Shown here: positions 22,424-30,037 of the stretch, one piece after another
How positions within the stretch are numbered: the first letter of the stretch is position 1
How the letters are laid out: every line of letters begins with the position of its first letter
Source: a virus
Strand: one strand, 5' to 3'
IMG/VR virus record: IMGVR_UViG_3300047560_000557
Span: 1-33,408 of that record
DNA: 33,408 nucleotides
Made by a program: the position numbers and the translations under genes
Notes under the pieces: generated by a model
Seen by the model: the letters and a program-made list of their open reading frames with translations, nothing else
Databases searched by the model: none
What the model was told of the DNA's origin: nothing

Positions 22424-22514
22424 CTTTAGCTTTCGGTGGTCTAGAACTTACAATTATACATGCTAATGCAAAACTTGCAATAACAATGGCTAAACACATT
22501 ACAATGGCAAACAT
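22413..22514 (-). CDS. 33-residue membrane peptide
   Basis: A short ORF with an AAAGGA site before ATG. It encodes an almost wholly hydrophobic span (residues 1-22) and a short SSRPPKAKDDV tail. Its TGA overlaps the start of the 146-residue gene. A late-like CATAAATA lies 18 bases upstream. Role unknown. Confidence 0.6.
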   Translation of the reverse strand: MFAIVMCLAIVIASFALACIIVSSRPPKAKDDV

Positions 22515-22532
22515 AAATATATCCTTTATGTA

Positions 22533-22540
22533 TATTTATG
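22533..22540 (-). promoter_or_regulatory. Late-like motif CATAAATA
   Basis: CATAAATA directly after the porin terminator and 18 bases before the 33-residue gene. It would drive the small peptide, the 146-residue gene with the tRNA, and the rubrerythrin-rubredoxin genes. Confidence 0.5.
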
Positions 22541-22542
22541 GG

Positions 22543-22564
22543 AAAAGGCTCCGAAGAGCCTTTT
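22543..22564 (-). terminator. Intrinsic terminator after the porin gene
   Basis: Nine-base arms (AAAAGGCTC / GAGCCTTTT) with a UUCG tetraloop, then TTCCC on the minus strand. It starts about 18 bases after the porin stop codon. Confidence 0.85.
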
Positions 22565-22581
22565 AACTGAGAAAGTTCAGA

Positions 22582-23505
22582 TTAGAACTTGTGGATCATA
22601 CCAACTGCAACTTGCTTGATATCGTTTGCTGTGCCTGGGGCATTAACATGACGATACATTACTTGTGCTGTAGTACGTGCGCTGAAAACATAATCTGCGC
22701 CTAGGTTGTAAGCACGTGTATCACCTACACCAGCTTCATTCTTCTTACCATTTGTAGCCTTCAAGACAAATGGTGTGCCAGTGATTGGCTTCGCAACACC
22801 ATATGATAGTGCTTCTGACTTAACACCTGCTGTTGTGTCTGTGCTACGGATAGCTGACAAACGATAGTCTTGCAACATGTACACTAGACCCAAGATGTTT
22901 GTCTTGTCGTGTGTAGTATTGTCTGATTGCCAATGTGATGCATCAATCTTAAGACCTGCAACGTTTGCGATTGCACCATATGATTTAGTATCAGGTGTGC
23001 CAGGAACGTTTTGGCTGAACTCATAAGATGCTGTTACGTTAGGCATCAAGTTTGCTTTAACGAATGTACCGTTTGACAAACGACCGCTGTCACGGAACTG
23101 ATGCAAGTCAGCCGCTGTAGATGCGTACAATGCACCGAATGTATCAGTGAAACGCAATGTATTGAATGCTGAGTGATAGCTACGACCTAAGTCGATGCTA
23201 CCTAAACTGTTTGCCAAACCAACTGTAGATTCACGGTCACCTAACTGTGTCGTGTTACCAGTTGCTTTTGGATCGTTAGCTAAAATCTTGGTGTCAACGA
23301 ATGCACGTGCCTTCAAGCCATTGCCCAAATCTTCTTCACCGCGGAATGCGATGTTGCTTGTTGGGTCTGCGCCAACTGAGTGAGTTAATACGCCACCTTT
23401 AGTAGTGGAATCAAAATACTCTGCAATCTTACCAGTTACAGTAACTTGCGCTGATGCAGTCATTGCTGATGCTGCCAATAGTGTCGCTAATGCGAATTTC
23501 TTCAT
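22582..23505 (-). CDS. Outer-membrane porin of betaproteobacterial type
   Basis: A 307-residue porin with a clear signal peptide (MKKFALATLLAASAMTASA, cleaved before QVTVTGK), alternating amphipathic strands (FRGEEDLGNGLKARAFVDT, VGLANSLGSIDLGRSYHS) and a C-terminal Phe (GMIHKF), the sorting signal for the outer-membrane assembly machine. The pattern is that of general porins of Burkholderiales, somewhat shorter than the usual 330-390. Porins are trimeric channels. It stands alone between its own promoter, with a 40-base leader and AAAGGA site, and a strong terminator: a cargo-gene layout. Confidence 0.93.
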   Translation of the reverse strand: MKKFALATLLAASAMTASAQVTVTGKIAEYFDSTTKGGVLTHSVGADPTSNIAFRGEEDLGNGLKARAFVDTKILANDPKATGNTTQLGDRESTVGLANSLGSIDLGRSYHSAFNTLRFTDTFGALYASTAADLHQFRDSGRLSNGTFVKANLMPNVTASYEFSQNVPGTPDTKSYGAIANVAGLKIDASHWQSDNTTHDKTNILGLVYMLQDYRLSAIRSTDTTAGVKSEALSYGVAKPITGTPFVLKATNGKKNEAGVGDTRAYNLGADYVFSARTTAQVMYRHVNAPGTANDIKQVAVGMIHKF

Positions 23506-23545
23506 GTGTTTTCCTTTTTAAAAAGTTCTAAAATATTAGAAGTAA

Positions 23546-23553
23546 TATTTATG
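23546..23553 (-). promoter_or_regulatory. Late-like motif CATAAATA for the porin gene
   Basis: CATAAATA 40 bases before the porin ATG; the leader has a good AAAGGA site. No sigma70 -35/-10 pair is evident in the gap. Confidence 0.45.
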
Positions 23554-23579
23554 TGGGTAGTTTAACGTAAAAACTTAAA

Positions 23580-23888
23580 TCATTCTACGTCTTTTGGTAA
23601 ACCGTTGCTGTGTTTGTCAGTCAGTTTGTCCAAATCTTGGAACATACGCTTTTCTTGCGCTGTCAATCTATCTTTGTGTGTTTTGCGAGGATTGCCGCAC
23701 AGATAGCATTTTGGATTACCGCAATCCATTGCATGACGTTTAGCCATTCTATGTGGCTCTCGTTCAATGATAGAACGTGATGTTCCCATTGTGTGTGATC
23801 GTTTGGCAATTTTTACTTGTCTTGCGATATGAACGTCGGTCTTGTGACGGCGGCGTGAATTTAAAAACTTTGCTGTATCGTTGCTCAT
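23580..23888 (-). CDS. Small cysteine-containing phage protein (102 aa)
   Basis: A basic 102-residue protein with CGNPKCYLCGNPRK (three Cys in a C-x4-C-x2-C pattern), which may bind a metal. Proteins with CGNP(K/Q)C--C-NPRK are common in uncultured T4-like phages from memory, function unknown. Its ATG overlaps the stop of the PP-loop gene upstream by one base (TAATG). Confidence 0.7.
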   Translation of the reverse strand: MSNDTAKFLNSRRRHKTDVHIARQVKIAKRSHTMGTSRSIIEREPHRMAKRHAMDCGNPKCYLCGNPRKTHKDRLTAQEKRMFQDLDKLTDKHSNGLPKDVE

Positions 23889-25051
23889 TAGTTTCCTTCA
23901 ACTTTCTTTATCACATACTTACCAGAGATATGTGGTTTCTTACCTTGTAATATGTCATCGTTTATGAAATACTTAGACTTGCAATTGGTACCCATATAAT
24001 TAATTGCATCTCTATAGTTGTCCTTCATTTTATCCGTTGCATAATCCCAGAACCATGAATCTAAACTTCTAACTAATGAACCTGTTGCTTTGTCAGTCTG
24101 CCAAGTAGGTACAGTTGAGTATAGATAGGTAGATATCAATTCTTCCTTTACTCTAAGGAGTCTTGTGTTTGCCGTGCTAACTTCAATCAAGTGTTTCAGT
24201 TTTGCATCTGTCTGCGTACATGCTACTATAACCTGTGCTTGTTTCACTACTAATTCGGGTAAATAGGGAGTCCAGTAAAAAGGTTCATAGTGTACAAACT
24301 CTGTTAGGAGTTGTTTTGATTCGCTATGATATGGTGTTGAAAATGGATGCAGTGTAACATCTATGAAACTACAGTAGTACAACTTGAGTAGTTTGTCAAA
24401 GCTAATTCTAGGCTTATCAATTCCAAATATCAACCCAACGTGTTTACCTTGCATCGCTAACTCAACTAGTCTAGGATCTGTTGCAATTGAAGCCGTTCTA
24501 CTTGATACAGTCATACCATGATTGGGTGCTTGTTCAATCCAATTGTCGTTACTTAACAGTTTAAAGTTTGCGTCTGCAATATCAGAGTATCTAATCAGTG
24601 TGTTTGGTATCTGATTTCTATACTTCTCTAACAAGGGCTTCGCACTAAACTCAATCTCACTGAAATTGTTATCCCCTGATGTATCTTCTTTATTGAATTT
24701 ACTCTGTAGCGGGAACGGATAGTACATTACGATTTCATCAATGTGAATGCCACTATTGATTGCAGTTAACAAAATGTTAAGGCTGTCTGCGCCTCCACTG
24801 AAATACAACACAAGATGGTCGTATGTGTTACGCAATTGTCTGAGTCTCATTTCATACAACGCATCCAATGACATGTCGATGGGGATAGTCCAATCAATAG
24901 ACTTGAATACATTTTCACAGAAGTGCCATACCGGATCGGTGTCTAGACGAGTACCTAATAACAATGCTTCTGACGCATCACTGACTCGAATATCTCCTAC
25001 TGTATAGTGCCCCAATCTATCTTGGTATAGTTGTGAACTTCTATCAATCAT
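23888..25051 (-). CDS. PP-loop ATPase, paralogue 1 (387 aa)
   Basis: A protein of the PP-loop (N-type ATP pyrophosphatase) superfamily: LVLYFSGGADS (80-90) is the ATP-binding SGGxDS motif. Enzymes of this class (asparagine synthetase, QueC, NMP and tRNA thiolases) activate a substrate by adenylation. It has an N-terminal domain (YTVGD, PVWHF, FKSIDW, LYEMRLRQLRNTYD) and a C-terminal domain with FYWTPYLPELVVKQAQ and GKKPHISGKY, both shared with two other genes in this window. The substrate is unknown. The ATG overlaps the stop of paralogue 2. Confidence 0.85.
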   Translation of the reverse strand: MIDRSSQLYQDRLGHYTVGDIRVSDASEALLLGTRLDTDPVWHFCENVFKSIDWTIPIDMSLDALYEMRLRQLRNTYDHLVLYFSGGADSLNILLTAINSGIHIDEIVMYYPFPLQSKFNKEDTSGDNNFSEIEFSAKPLLEKYRNQIPNTLIRYSDIADANFKLLSNDNWIEQAPNHGMTVSSRTASIATDPRLVELAMQGKHVGLIFGIDKPRISFDKLLKLYYCSFIDVTLHPFSTPYHSESKQLLTEFVHYEPFYWTPYLPELVVKQAQVIVACTQTDAKLKHLIEVSTANTRLLRVKEELISTYLYSTVPTWQTDKATGSLVRSLDSWFWDYATDKMKDNYRDAINYMGTNCKSKYFINDDILQGKKPHISGKYVIKKVEGN

Positions 25052-26225
25052 GCACTACTCTCTTTAGAAAGTATTTGCCGCTGAAGTGTGGCTTCTTACC
25101 ATTAATAATATCACCATCAACAAATTCACTACTATCAGTCATATCACTTAATTGTCGTAGTGCATCCATGAAATTTGCTTTTGTTTTATCGGGCGCTAAC
25201 TCCCAGAACCACCTGTCGAGTGGGCGGAAGATGTTTCCGTATAGCTTCTCTGTTTGCCATACTTGCTCACCGTCTGAGTAGAGATAGTCACACATCAATC
25301 TTTCTTTAATCATCATATCTCTGTGCTTGTCATTACTAGTCATTGTACCTTTTATAACATCCCTAAGTACCGGATCAATGTCTAACACAGAGACAATCAC
25401 TTGTGCTTGTTTAATTACAAGTTCAGGTAAGAAAGGAGTCCAATAGAATGGCTCAGGGTGGATGTACTTATCTACCATTTCTCTATGCTCAGGTAATGAA
25501 GGATAAGTTACGGCATGCATAGGTAAGTCAGAGAAGCTAGCGAAGTACGTGCCATTCTCGTATAGCACACGTGGTTTGTCTATCCCTAGAATACTAGCCA
25601 CTCTCTTTTGATTCATTGCCAAGTCAATGATTTTCTCGTCATACAAGTATGATGCCATGCGGCTAGTAACAGTACACGATGTATGTGCTGGTAATATATC
25701 GAACCAATCATCTTTCGCAAGTATCTTAAGATTAGGCTCTGCTAAGTCTTGATATCGAATGATAGTTCTAGGGTCGATAAGATGTTTGTATTTGTCTAAT
25801 ATGACTTTAGCAGCGAACTCAATTTCACTAAAGTTGTTGTTTGATGATGTGTCATTATTGTTGAATCCTGATTCCATAGGGAACGGATAGTTCATAACAA
25901 TCTCATCCAAGAAGATGTTGTTGTTTAAGAATGTCAGTAATATATTGATACTGTCTCTACCACCACTGAAGTTAAGTATCAGATAATCATATTCGTTGCG
26001 TAATTGTTGGGCACGAATCTTATATAAGTCATCCAAAGATGTTTCTATAGGAGTTGACCAGTCGTATAGTTTGAACACATCTTCATTGAAGTTCCAGACC
26101 GGGCGAGGTAGTTTCAGTTTCTTTGCTAGAACCATTGCCCTGTGGGCATTTTTAATTTTCAAGTGACCAACTTGATAATATCCTAATCGATTTTTAAATG
26201 TTTCGCTGCCAAACTGACTTCTCAT
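25044..26225 (-). CDS. PP-loop ATPase, paralogue 2 (393 aa)
   Basis: A close relative of the next gene along its whole length. LILNFSGGRDS (82-92) is the PP-loop; NNFSEIEFAAK, FYWTPFLPELVIKQAQ and GKKPHFSGKYFLK are conserved blocks. It overlaps paralogue 1 by eight bases, so the two are co-translated and could form a heteromer. Tandem duplication followed by divergence is likely (about half of residues look alike by eye). No ribosome binding site; a TAAATA motif ends four bases before the ATG. Confidence 0.85.
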   Translation of the reverse strand: MRSQFGSETFKNRLGYYQVGHLKIKNAHRAMVLAKKLKLPRPVWNFNEDVFKLYDWSTPIETSLDDLYKIRAQQLRNEYDYLILNFSGGRDSINILLTFLNNNIFLDEIVMNYPFPMESGFNNNDTSSNNNFSEIEFAAKVILDKYKHLIDPRTIIRYQDLAEPNLKILAKDDWFDILPAHTSCTVTSRMASYLYDEKIIDLAMNQKRVASILGIDKPRVLYENGTYFASFSDLPMHAVTYPSLPEHREMVDKYIHPEPFYWTPFLPELVIKQAQVIVSVLDIDPVLRDVIKGTMTSNDKHRDMMIKERLMCDYLYSDGEQVWQTEKLYGNIFRPLDRWFWELAPDKTKANFMDALRQLSDMTDSSEFVDGDIINGKKPHFSGKYFLKRVVHD

Positions 26226-26229
26226 CCAT

Positions 26230-26235
26230 TATTTA
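26230..26235 (-). promoter_or_regulatory. Late-like TAAATA core before PP-loop paralogue 2
   Basis: TAAATA preceded by C; it includes the TAA stop of the 46-residue gene and ends four bases before the ATG at 26225. Same spacing as at 5859 and 27003. Confidence 0.35.
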
Positions 26236-26373
26236 GTGACAAGAGCATTTACCCATTCGTTTCTTGTCGCAGTTCGGGCAGCCCTTAGAACATACTCTAA
26301 AGAAGTTCATGGGTTCGTTCTTCGGAGGTTTGTTGTCCGAATGTTCTTTTGGTTTAACGATAATGTGTTGCAT
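26233..26373 (-). CDS. 46-residue cysteine-rich protein
   Basis: A short ORF with a good AAGGAA site. The C-terminal half has five cysteines and a final His (CSKGCPNCDKKRMGKCSCH), probably a zinc-binding knuckle; the N-terminal half is Lys/Pro-rich and disordered. It lies between the tmRNA terminator and the PP-loop genes. Unknown role; perhaps an RNA- or protein-binding accessory. Confidence 0.65.
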   Translation of the reverse strand: MQHIIVKPKEHSDNKPPKNEPMNFFRVCSKGCPNCDKKRMGKCSCH

Positions 26374-26420
26374 AAGATTTCCTTATACATATACAACGCA
26401 CTAGCTATCTATCCCGTTGA

Positions 26421-26445
26421 CAAAAGGAAACCTGCCGAAGCAGGT
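26421..26445 (-). terminator. Intrinsic terminator of the tmRNA gene
   Basis: ACCTGC / GCAGGT with a UUCG tetraloop (26430-26445), followed by TTCCTTTT. It closes the tmRNA transcript that starts near 26852. Confidence 0.85.
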
Positions 26446-26487
26446 CCTGAGTTTCTGTTACGAGGTATTTCTTACCCTAAGCAGCGT

Positions 26488-26520
26488 TTAGGCTGCTAAT
26501 GCAAAACTTTCGTCATTTGC
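26488..26520 (-). other. tmRNA tag reading frame (ANDESFALAA)
   Basis: Eleven codons, GCA to TAA. The tag ANDESFALAA differs from the E. coli tag ANDENYALAA at positions 5 and 6 only; the final LAA is the ClpXP degradation signal, so tagged proteins should be degraded by the host protease. Confidence 0.93.
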
Positions 26521-26607
26521 GTTTACTTTATTTTCTTCTTTTTACATCGTTGCTGATGTGCTGTCCACTCTGTTACTCTTTGCCCTGTCGAAACCATGAC
26601 AGGCCCA

Positions 26608-26775
26608 TCATAAGAAAACTTTTCTATAGACTGGATGAAACTTATCATTGAGTTTTATGTGTGGTATTCTAAACAACACATAATAACATTTTTTGGCAAT
26701 TTCAAACCCCCAACCAATATAGATGAGACAATAAAACAAACCAATAAGTATCCATTCTAGTATCCATTCTTTCAT
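26608..26775 (-). CDS. 55-residue membrane protein encoded inside the tmRNA intervening segment
   Basis: An ORF with an AAGGA site eight bases before its ATG, starting 13 bases after the CCA end of the acceptor piece and ending (TGA) one base before the mature 5' end of the coding piece. It encodes an amphipathic start (MKEWILEWILIG), one hydrophobic span (about 6-22) and a basic, aromatic C-terminus. It fills 168 of the 181 intervening bases. It has no relative I know. The clear ribosome binding site and exact fit argue for a real gene. Confidence 0.65.
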   Translation of the reverse strand: MKEWILEWILIGLFYCLIYIGWGFEIAKKCYYVLFRIPHIKLNDKFHPVYRKVFL

Positions 26776-26858
26776 TAAACTTCCTTATGGTGGACCTGGC
26801 GGGAGTCGAACCCGCGTCCAGAACACTTTTCTCTTTGCTTCATACAGCAATAACCCAT

Positions 26859-26887
26859 AATATATCACAGTACCTAAATACTGTCAA
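26859..26887 (-). promoter_or_regulatory. Sigma70 promoter of the tmRNA gene
   Basis: TTGACA (26882-26887), 17-base spacer, TATATT (26859-26864). Expected start near 26852, about 37 bases before the T arm. Confidence 0.85.
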
Positions 26888-26902
26888 TAGTAACTTGCCC
26901 GT

Positions 26903-26998
26903 TTACTCACCGTCTGGATGATGCTGTTTCCAGTCCATGATCCAGTAGATTGCGCCACTGACAATCCCTGCAATAACGATCCAAAATAAGTATGTCAT
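26903..26998 (-). CDS. 31-residue membrane peptide
   Basis: ATG to TAA, one hydrophobic span (TYLFWIVIAGIVSGAIYWIM) and a hydrophilic end (DWKQHHPDGE). It lies between the 1011-residue gene and the tmRNA promoter. The late-like CATAAATA at 27003-27010 ends four bases before its ATG. Probably real because of the membrane-protein composition and promoter, but short. Confidence 0.55.
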   Translation of the reverse strand: MTYLFWIVIAGIVSGAIYWIMDWKQHHPDGE

Positions 26999-27001
26999 GC
27001 A

Positions 27002-30000
27002 TTATTTATGCAGTTTTGTATAATGTTCTTTCAACCATGCCCAGTCGTAACTCTTACGCAACTGTTCAAAGTCTCCGTTAACAGTCTCATAGTATCTACA
27101 TGCATCTAACGCACCCATAGTACTAAACTCTCCGAACTCCCCGTCACCCATGTTAATCCATGAACTTAGTCTGAACTTAGCTTCTAGGTCGTTGTTGTGC
27201 TCATTGTAGTATTTCAACTTCAATGTCTCTCTAAACGCTGTACGCCAGGTGTCCCATGCACTAGAGTTATACATAGCAATACCTGAATTGATATCAACAA
27301 TCTCATGCTCACTATCCATAGTAAAGTCTAAGCCTACTGGGTTAGTGTTTAATGTTAGTTTCTTGTTGTTCGCAACCATAGCCATATGACCATACTCTAG
27401 TCCATTGACTGGATTAGTTGCTCTAAAGATATAGTGCTTGGGTATCTGTAGTCTATCGGGTTGCCAATCAAAGTCGAACTTATCATTCACTTTAAGTTTA
27501 GCATTCACTAAGAAGTACCACGGTGTTTCGCTTGCATTAGCAGCGGCGTGTTGACTAGCTACACGACCTTGTACTCCGTCTACTCTTACTACTCTATTGT
27601 CTAACCCAGCAGTCAAGAATATCAAGTGTTCATAGTTTTCATCAGCACATGCTTCCCCGTTACTAAAGAACACAATGTCTAAAGGTTTGCTAGGGCTTAA
27701 TTTATCAGATACTTTGATATACGGGTAATCGTATAGTTCTTTCTTTACAAACTCTCTTACTTCTTTAGGAACAACAATAGTACTTGCGCCATTCGATGTA
27801 ACGTAGATGCTCTTAGTATCTCTTTCCCATAGATTAAGAATTCTATCTCCTCTGTCGTAGGTTGTTTCAGTTTGGAAGATTGCGTAAGGAAACTTAAACT
27901 CTTGTTGAATCGATAGACAATGTGTGTCATCTGATACATCAATAATCGGACAGGGTATTCTCGTAACATTTTGGTGATTGTTAAAGTTGATTTTGTCATA
28001 GTCTTCTAGTATCGTTAATTCGTCTATCAATGAACGTAGCTTGTTTACATTCACTAAGAATGTATCGCCGAACTTTTCTTTGTTGCTAGGAAACACATGT
28101 AGTTGTTCTTTAGCATATGGATCACAAATGTATGTGAAGTCGAACCCACTATAATCACATATAGAACTAATCACCCACACATACTGCTCACGGGTGTCAG
28201 GTAGTTGTTTCAACAGTTCTCTGAATGTGTTTAGATAACTAGTGTCATACTTAACAACGTAATCACCTGTCATTGAATGCTCGTTCTCATGGTCAATCAA
28301 TACTGTAGGATATAGTTTCTCAACGGCTTTAGTGCGCTTACTCTTTACAAAGTTAAGAATGTTTAGATGCTCGATGACCTTAACATACTTTGTTGATTCT
28401 TCAAACGTTTCTTTGTTCACTAAGAACGTAGTTCCCCAGTGACTCCATTGTGTTCCGAACACATGAACCATGTTCATTTGCCATGGGCTAGGGTAGAAGT
28501 CAAACTTGAACTCAGTGTAATCAATCTCGCTATTCAATACCCAGAATAGTTTTGTCTCTGATTTGTTACAGCATCGTTGAATCGTTTCAACCCAACTGTT
28601 CAAGTATCGTGTACGTTGTAGTTGTGGGTATCTTTCTTTGAGACTGTCAAATCTATCTCTACCCAATCCCCTATCAACATAGAACATACTCACGTTAGTC
28701 TCTAGTTCTAACTGTTTATCTTCTACGTAGTTAAGTTCTTTGTGTCCTAGTTTGTACATAGGACCGTTCACAAAATACGTTTGTGTGTTCTTGTTCTCTG
28801 AGTTACCAAATACGTTTATGTGTCTAAAGTTTTCGCTGTCGGGCTTCCAATCAAAGTCAAAACTATCATAGTTCAAGTCAGGGTTCAACGCCCAGAATAC
28901 TTCGTCTAAGTGTTCGTTGATTAAGTCTGTGATATCAGTCTTAATGTAGTATTTGTTAACCTTGCTGATACTGTTCTCGATAGAGTATTCCATCAACACT
29001 ACATCTGTTGCACCCTCTACTGTATAGCAGGGTCCATTGTGTTCCCACTGATAGATTTGAGGAGGACTGAATGGATTAGGTCTCCATGAGTAATCAAACG
29101 ATTCATCATTCATGTTATTCCATCGTTCGACTTCAGGCTTTGTGATAGCAACTACGTCTGTTACATACTTTCTTTCAGTTGCGCCCGGTACTCTATACTC
29201 TAGCGTATCTTCTACGGTCGCATCATTCCATTTATTACCGAACACATAGATAAACGGTGGACTCAATGGATCAGGACGCCATGAATAGTCAAACGATTCT
29301 ACAGGAAGAATCTCTTTGTACTTACTCATATCAGCTAACGGAATAGCTAATATATCGTTCATGTACTTTCTTTCAGTAGCACCCGGCGTGTGATATTCTA
29401 TCGTAGGCTCACGCTCTGCGTTATTATACTTGTTACCCCATACATATATGAACGCAGGCTCACGTGGATCAGGACGCCATGTGAAGTCAAACGTATCTTT
29501 GTCTACGGGTATTAGTTCTTTCCACAACGACCATTGCGGAACTACTTTAACATCACCCATGTACTTTCTATCAGTTGCACCCTCTACGTGATACTCTAAT
29601 GTAGGTTGTATCTCAGCGGGGATATACTTGTTACCCCATGTATAGATATAAGGAGGGCTGTGTGGGTCTGGTCTCCAACTGAAGTCAAAACTCATATCAA
29701 TCGGGGTTAGTATCTTCCAATTGCTTTTTAGTTTAACTGGCTCTACATCCATTCTATACACAAACGTTTCTACGTCTTGTCTAGGGCATAGCCATGTACC
29801 GCTATCATTACTGACGGTAGAGGGCCATGCATTGTTAAACTCTTGCATCCATACATCTTCATCAGGAAGAAAGTCAAAGTCAAAGTTCCAATCAAAGTCT
29901 CTATAGTCACATTCATCATTGACTATCCAGAAATGCTCTGTAGTGGACAATGACCTAGCATGTGCTAAGTCATTTGCCTTTTGTTCTCTTGGGTGTGCAT

Positions 30001-30037
30001 TCGGCTTACTGCCGAAATAAAATACATCTCTTAACAT
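27002..30037 (-). CDS. 1011-residue repeat protein with glycosyltransferase-like C-terminus
   Basis: The motif F(D/K)(F/Y)xW occurs at least eight times (near 48, 117, 183, 249, 314, 393, 510, 632 and 854), usually followed by PDP/PDS and (I/H)(Y/N)VFGN. Four copies at 117, 183, 249 and 314 are tandem units of about 66 residues with EYH(V/T)PGAT-RKYM ends. The last 230 residues (DIVFFSNGEACADENYEH, HAAANASETPWYFLVNAKLKV, NPVNGLEYGH, AWDTWRTAFRE) resemble, from memory, a phage protein family related to GT-A glycosyltransferases, but the DxD position reads NAK. It overlaps the carbamoyltransferase stop by one base. Confidence 0.75.
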   Translation of the reverse strand: MLRDVFYFGSKPNAHPREQKANDLAHARSLSTTEHFWIVNDECDYRDFDWNFDFDFLPDEDVWMQEFNNAWPSTVSNDSGTWLCPRQDVETFVYRMDVEPVKLKSNWKILTPIDMSFDFSWRPDPHSPPYIYTWGNKYIPAEIQPTLEYHVEGATDRKYMGDVKVVPQWSLWKELIPVDKDTFDFTWRPDPREPAFIYVWGNKYNNAEREPTIEYHTPGATERKYMNDILAIPLADMSKYKEILPVESFDYSWRPDPLSPPFIYVFGNKWNDATVEDTLEYRVPGATERKYVTDVVAITKPEVERWNNMNDESFDYSWRPNPFSPPQIYQWEHNGPCYTVEGATDVVLMEYSIENSISKVNKYYIKTDITDLINEHLDEVFWALNPDLNYDSFDFDWKPDSENFRHINVFGNSENKNTQTYFVNGPMYKLGHKELNYVEDKQLELETNVSMFYVDRGLGRDRFDSLKERYPQLQRTRYLNSWVETIQRCCNKSETKLFWVLNSEIDYTEFKFDFYPSPWQMNMVHVFGTQWSHWGTTFLVNKETFEESTKYVKVIEHLNILNFVKSKRTKAVEKLYPTVLIDHENEHSMTGDYVVKYDTSYLNTFRELLKQLPDTREQYVWVISSICDYSGFDFTYICDPYAKEQLHVFPSNKEKFGDTFLVNVNKLRSLIDELTILEDYDKINFNNHQNVTRIPCPIIDVSDDTHCLSIQQEFKFPYAIFQTETTYDRGDRILNLWERDTKSIYVTSNGASTIVVPKEVREFVKKELYDYPYIKVSDKLSPSKPLDIVFFSNGEACADENYEHLIFLTAGLDNRVVRVDGVQGRVASQHAAANASETPWYFLVNAKLKVNDKFDFDWQPDRLQIPKHYIFRATNPVNGLEYGHMAMVANNKKLTLNTNPVGLDFTMDSEHEIVDINSGIAMYNSSAWDTWRTAFRETLKLKYYNEHNNDLEAKFRLSSWINMGDGEFGEFSTMGALDACRYYETVNGDFEQLRKSYDWAWLKEHYTKLHK
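27003..27010 (-). promoter_or_regulatory. Late-like motif CATAAATA
   Basis: CATAAATA overlapping the TAA stop of the 1011-residue gene and ending four bases before the 31-residue gene's ATG; it sits in the small palindrome TGCAT-AAATA-ATGCA. Confidence 0.4.

Larger units (their letters stand above)
26446..26852 (-). ncRNA. ssrA: Circularly permuted two-piece tmRNA
   Basis: tmRNA rescues stalled ribosomes and tags the unfinished protein for proteolysis. Here the mature 3' (acceptor) piece comes first: T arm GCGGG TTCGACT CCCGC (26799-26815), then CAGGTCC, A and CCA (26788-26798). After a 181-base intervening segment comes the coding piece, starting at 26606 with GGGCCTG, TGGTTTCGACAGGG (the conserved tmRNA 5' domain), then the tag frame from 26520: GCA resume codon, ANDESFALAA, TAA at 26488-26490. 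A conserved stem AGCAGC / GCTGCT overlaps the tag end. GGGCCTG pairs with CAGGTCC, including the G3-U70 wobble that marks alanine tRNAs. Ends of the mature pieces are estimates. Confidence 0.93.

Noticed and set aside
23195-23383. Plus-strand frame antisense to the porin
   Set aside because: No start signals; it is a shadow of the porin's codon pattern.
26788-26860. Ordinary tRNA gene at the T-arm and CCA sequence
   Set aside because: There is no D arm, anticodon arm or 5' acceptor strand upstream; the matching 5' strand lies 181 bases downstream at 26606 with a tmRNA tag frame, so it is the acceptor piece of a permuted tmRNA.
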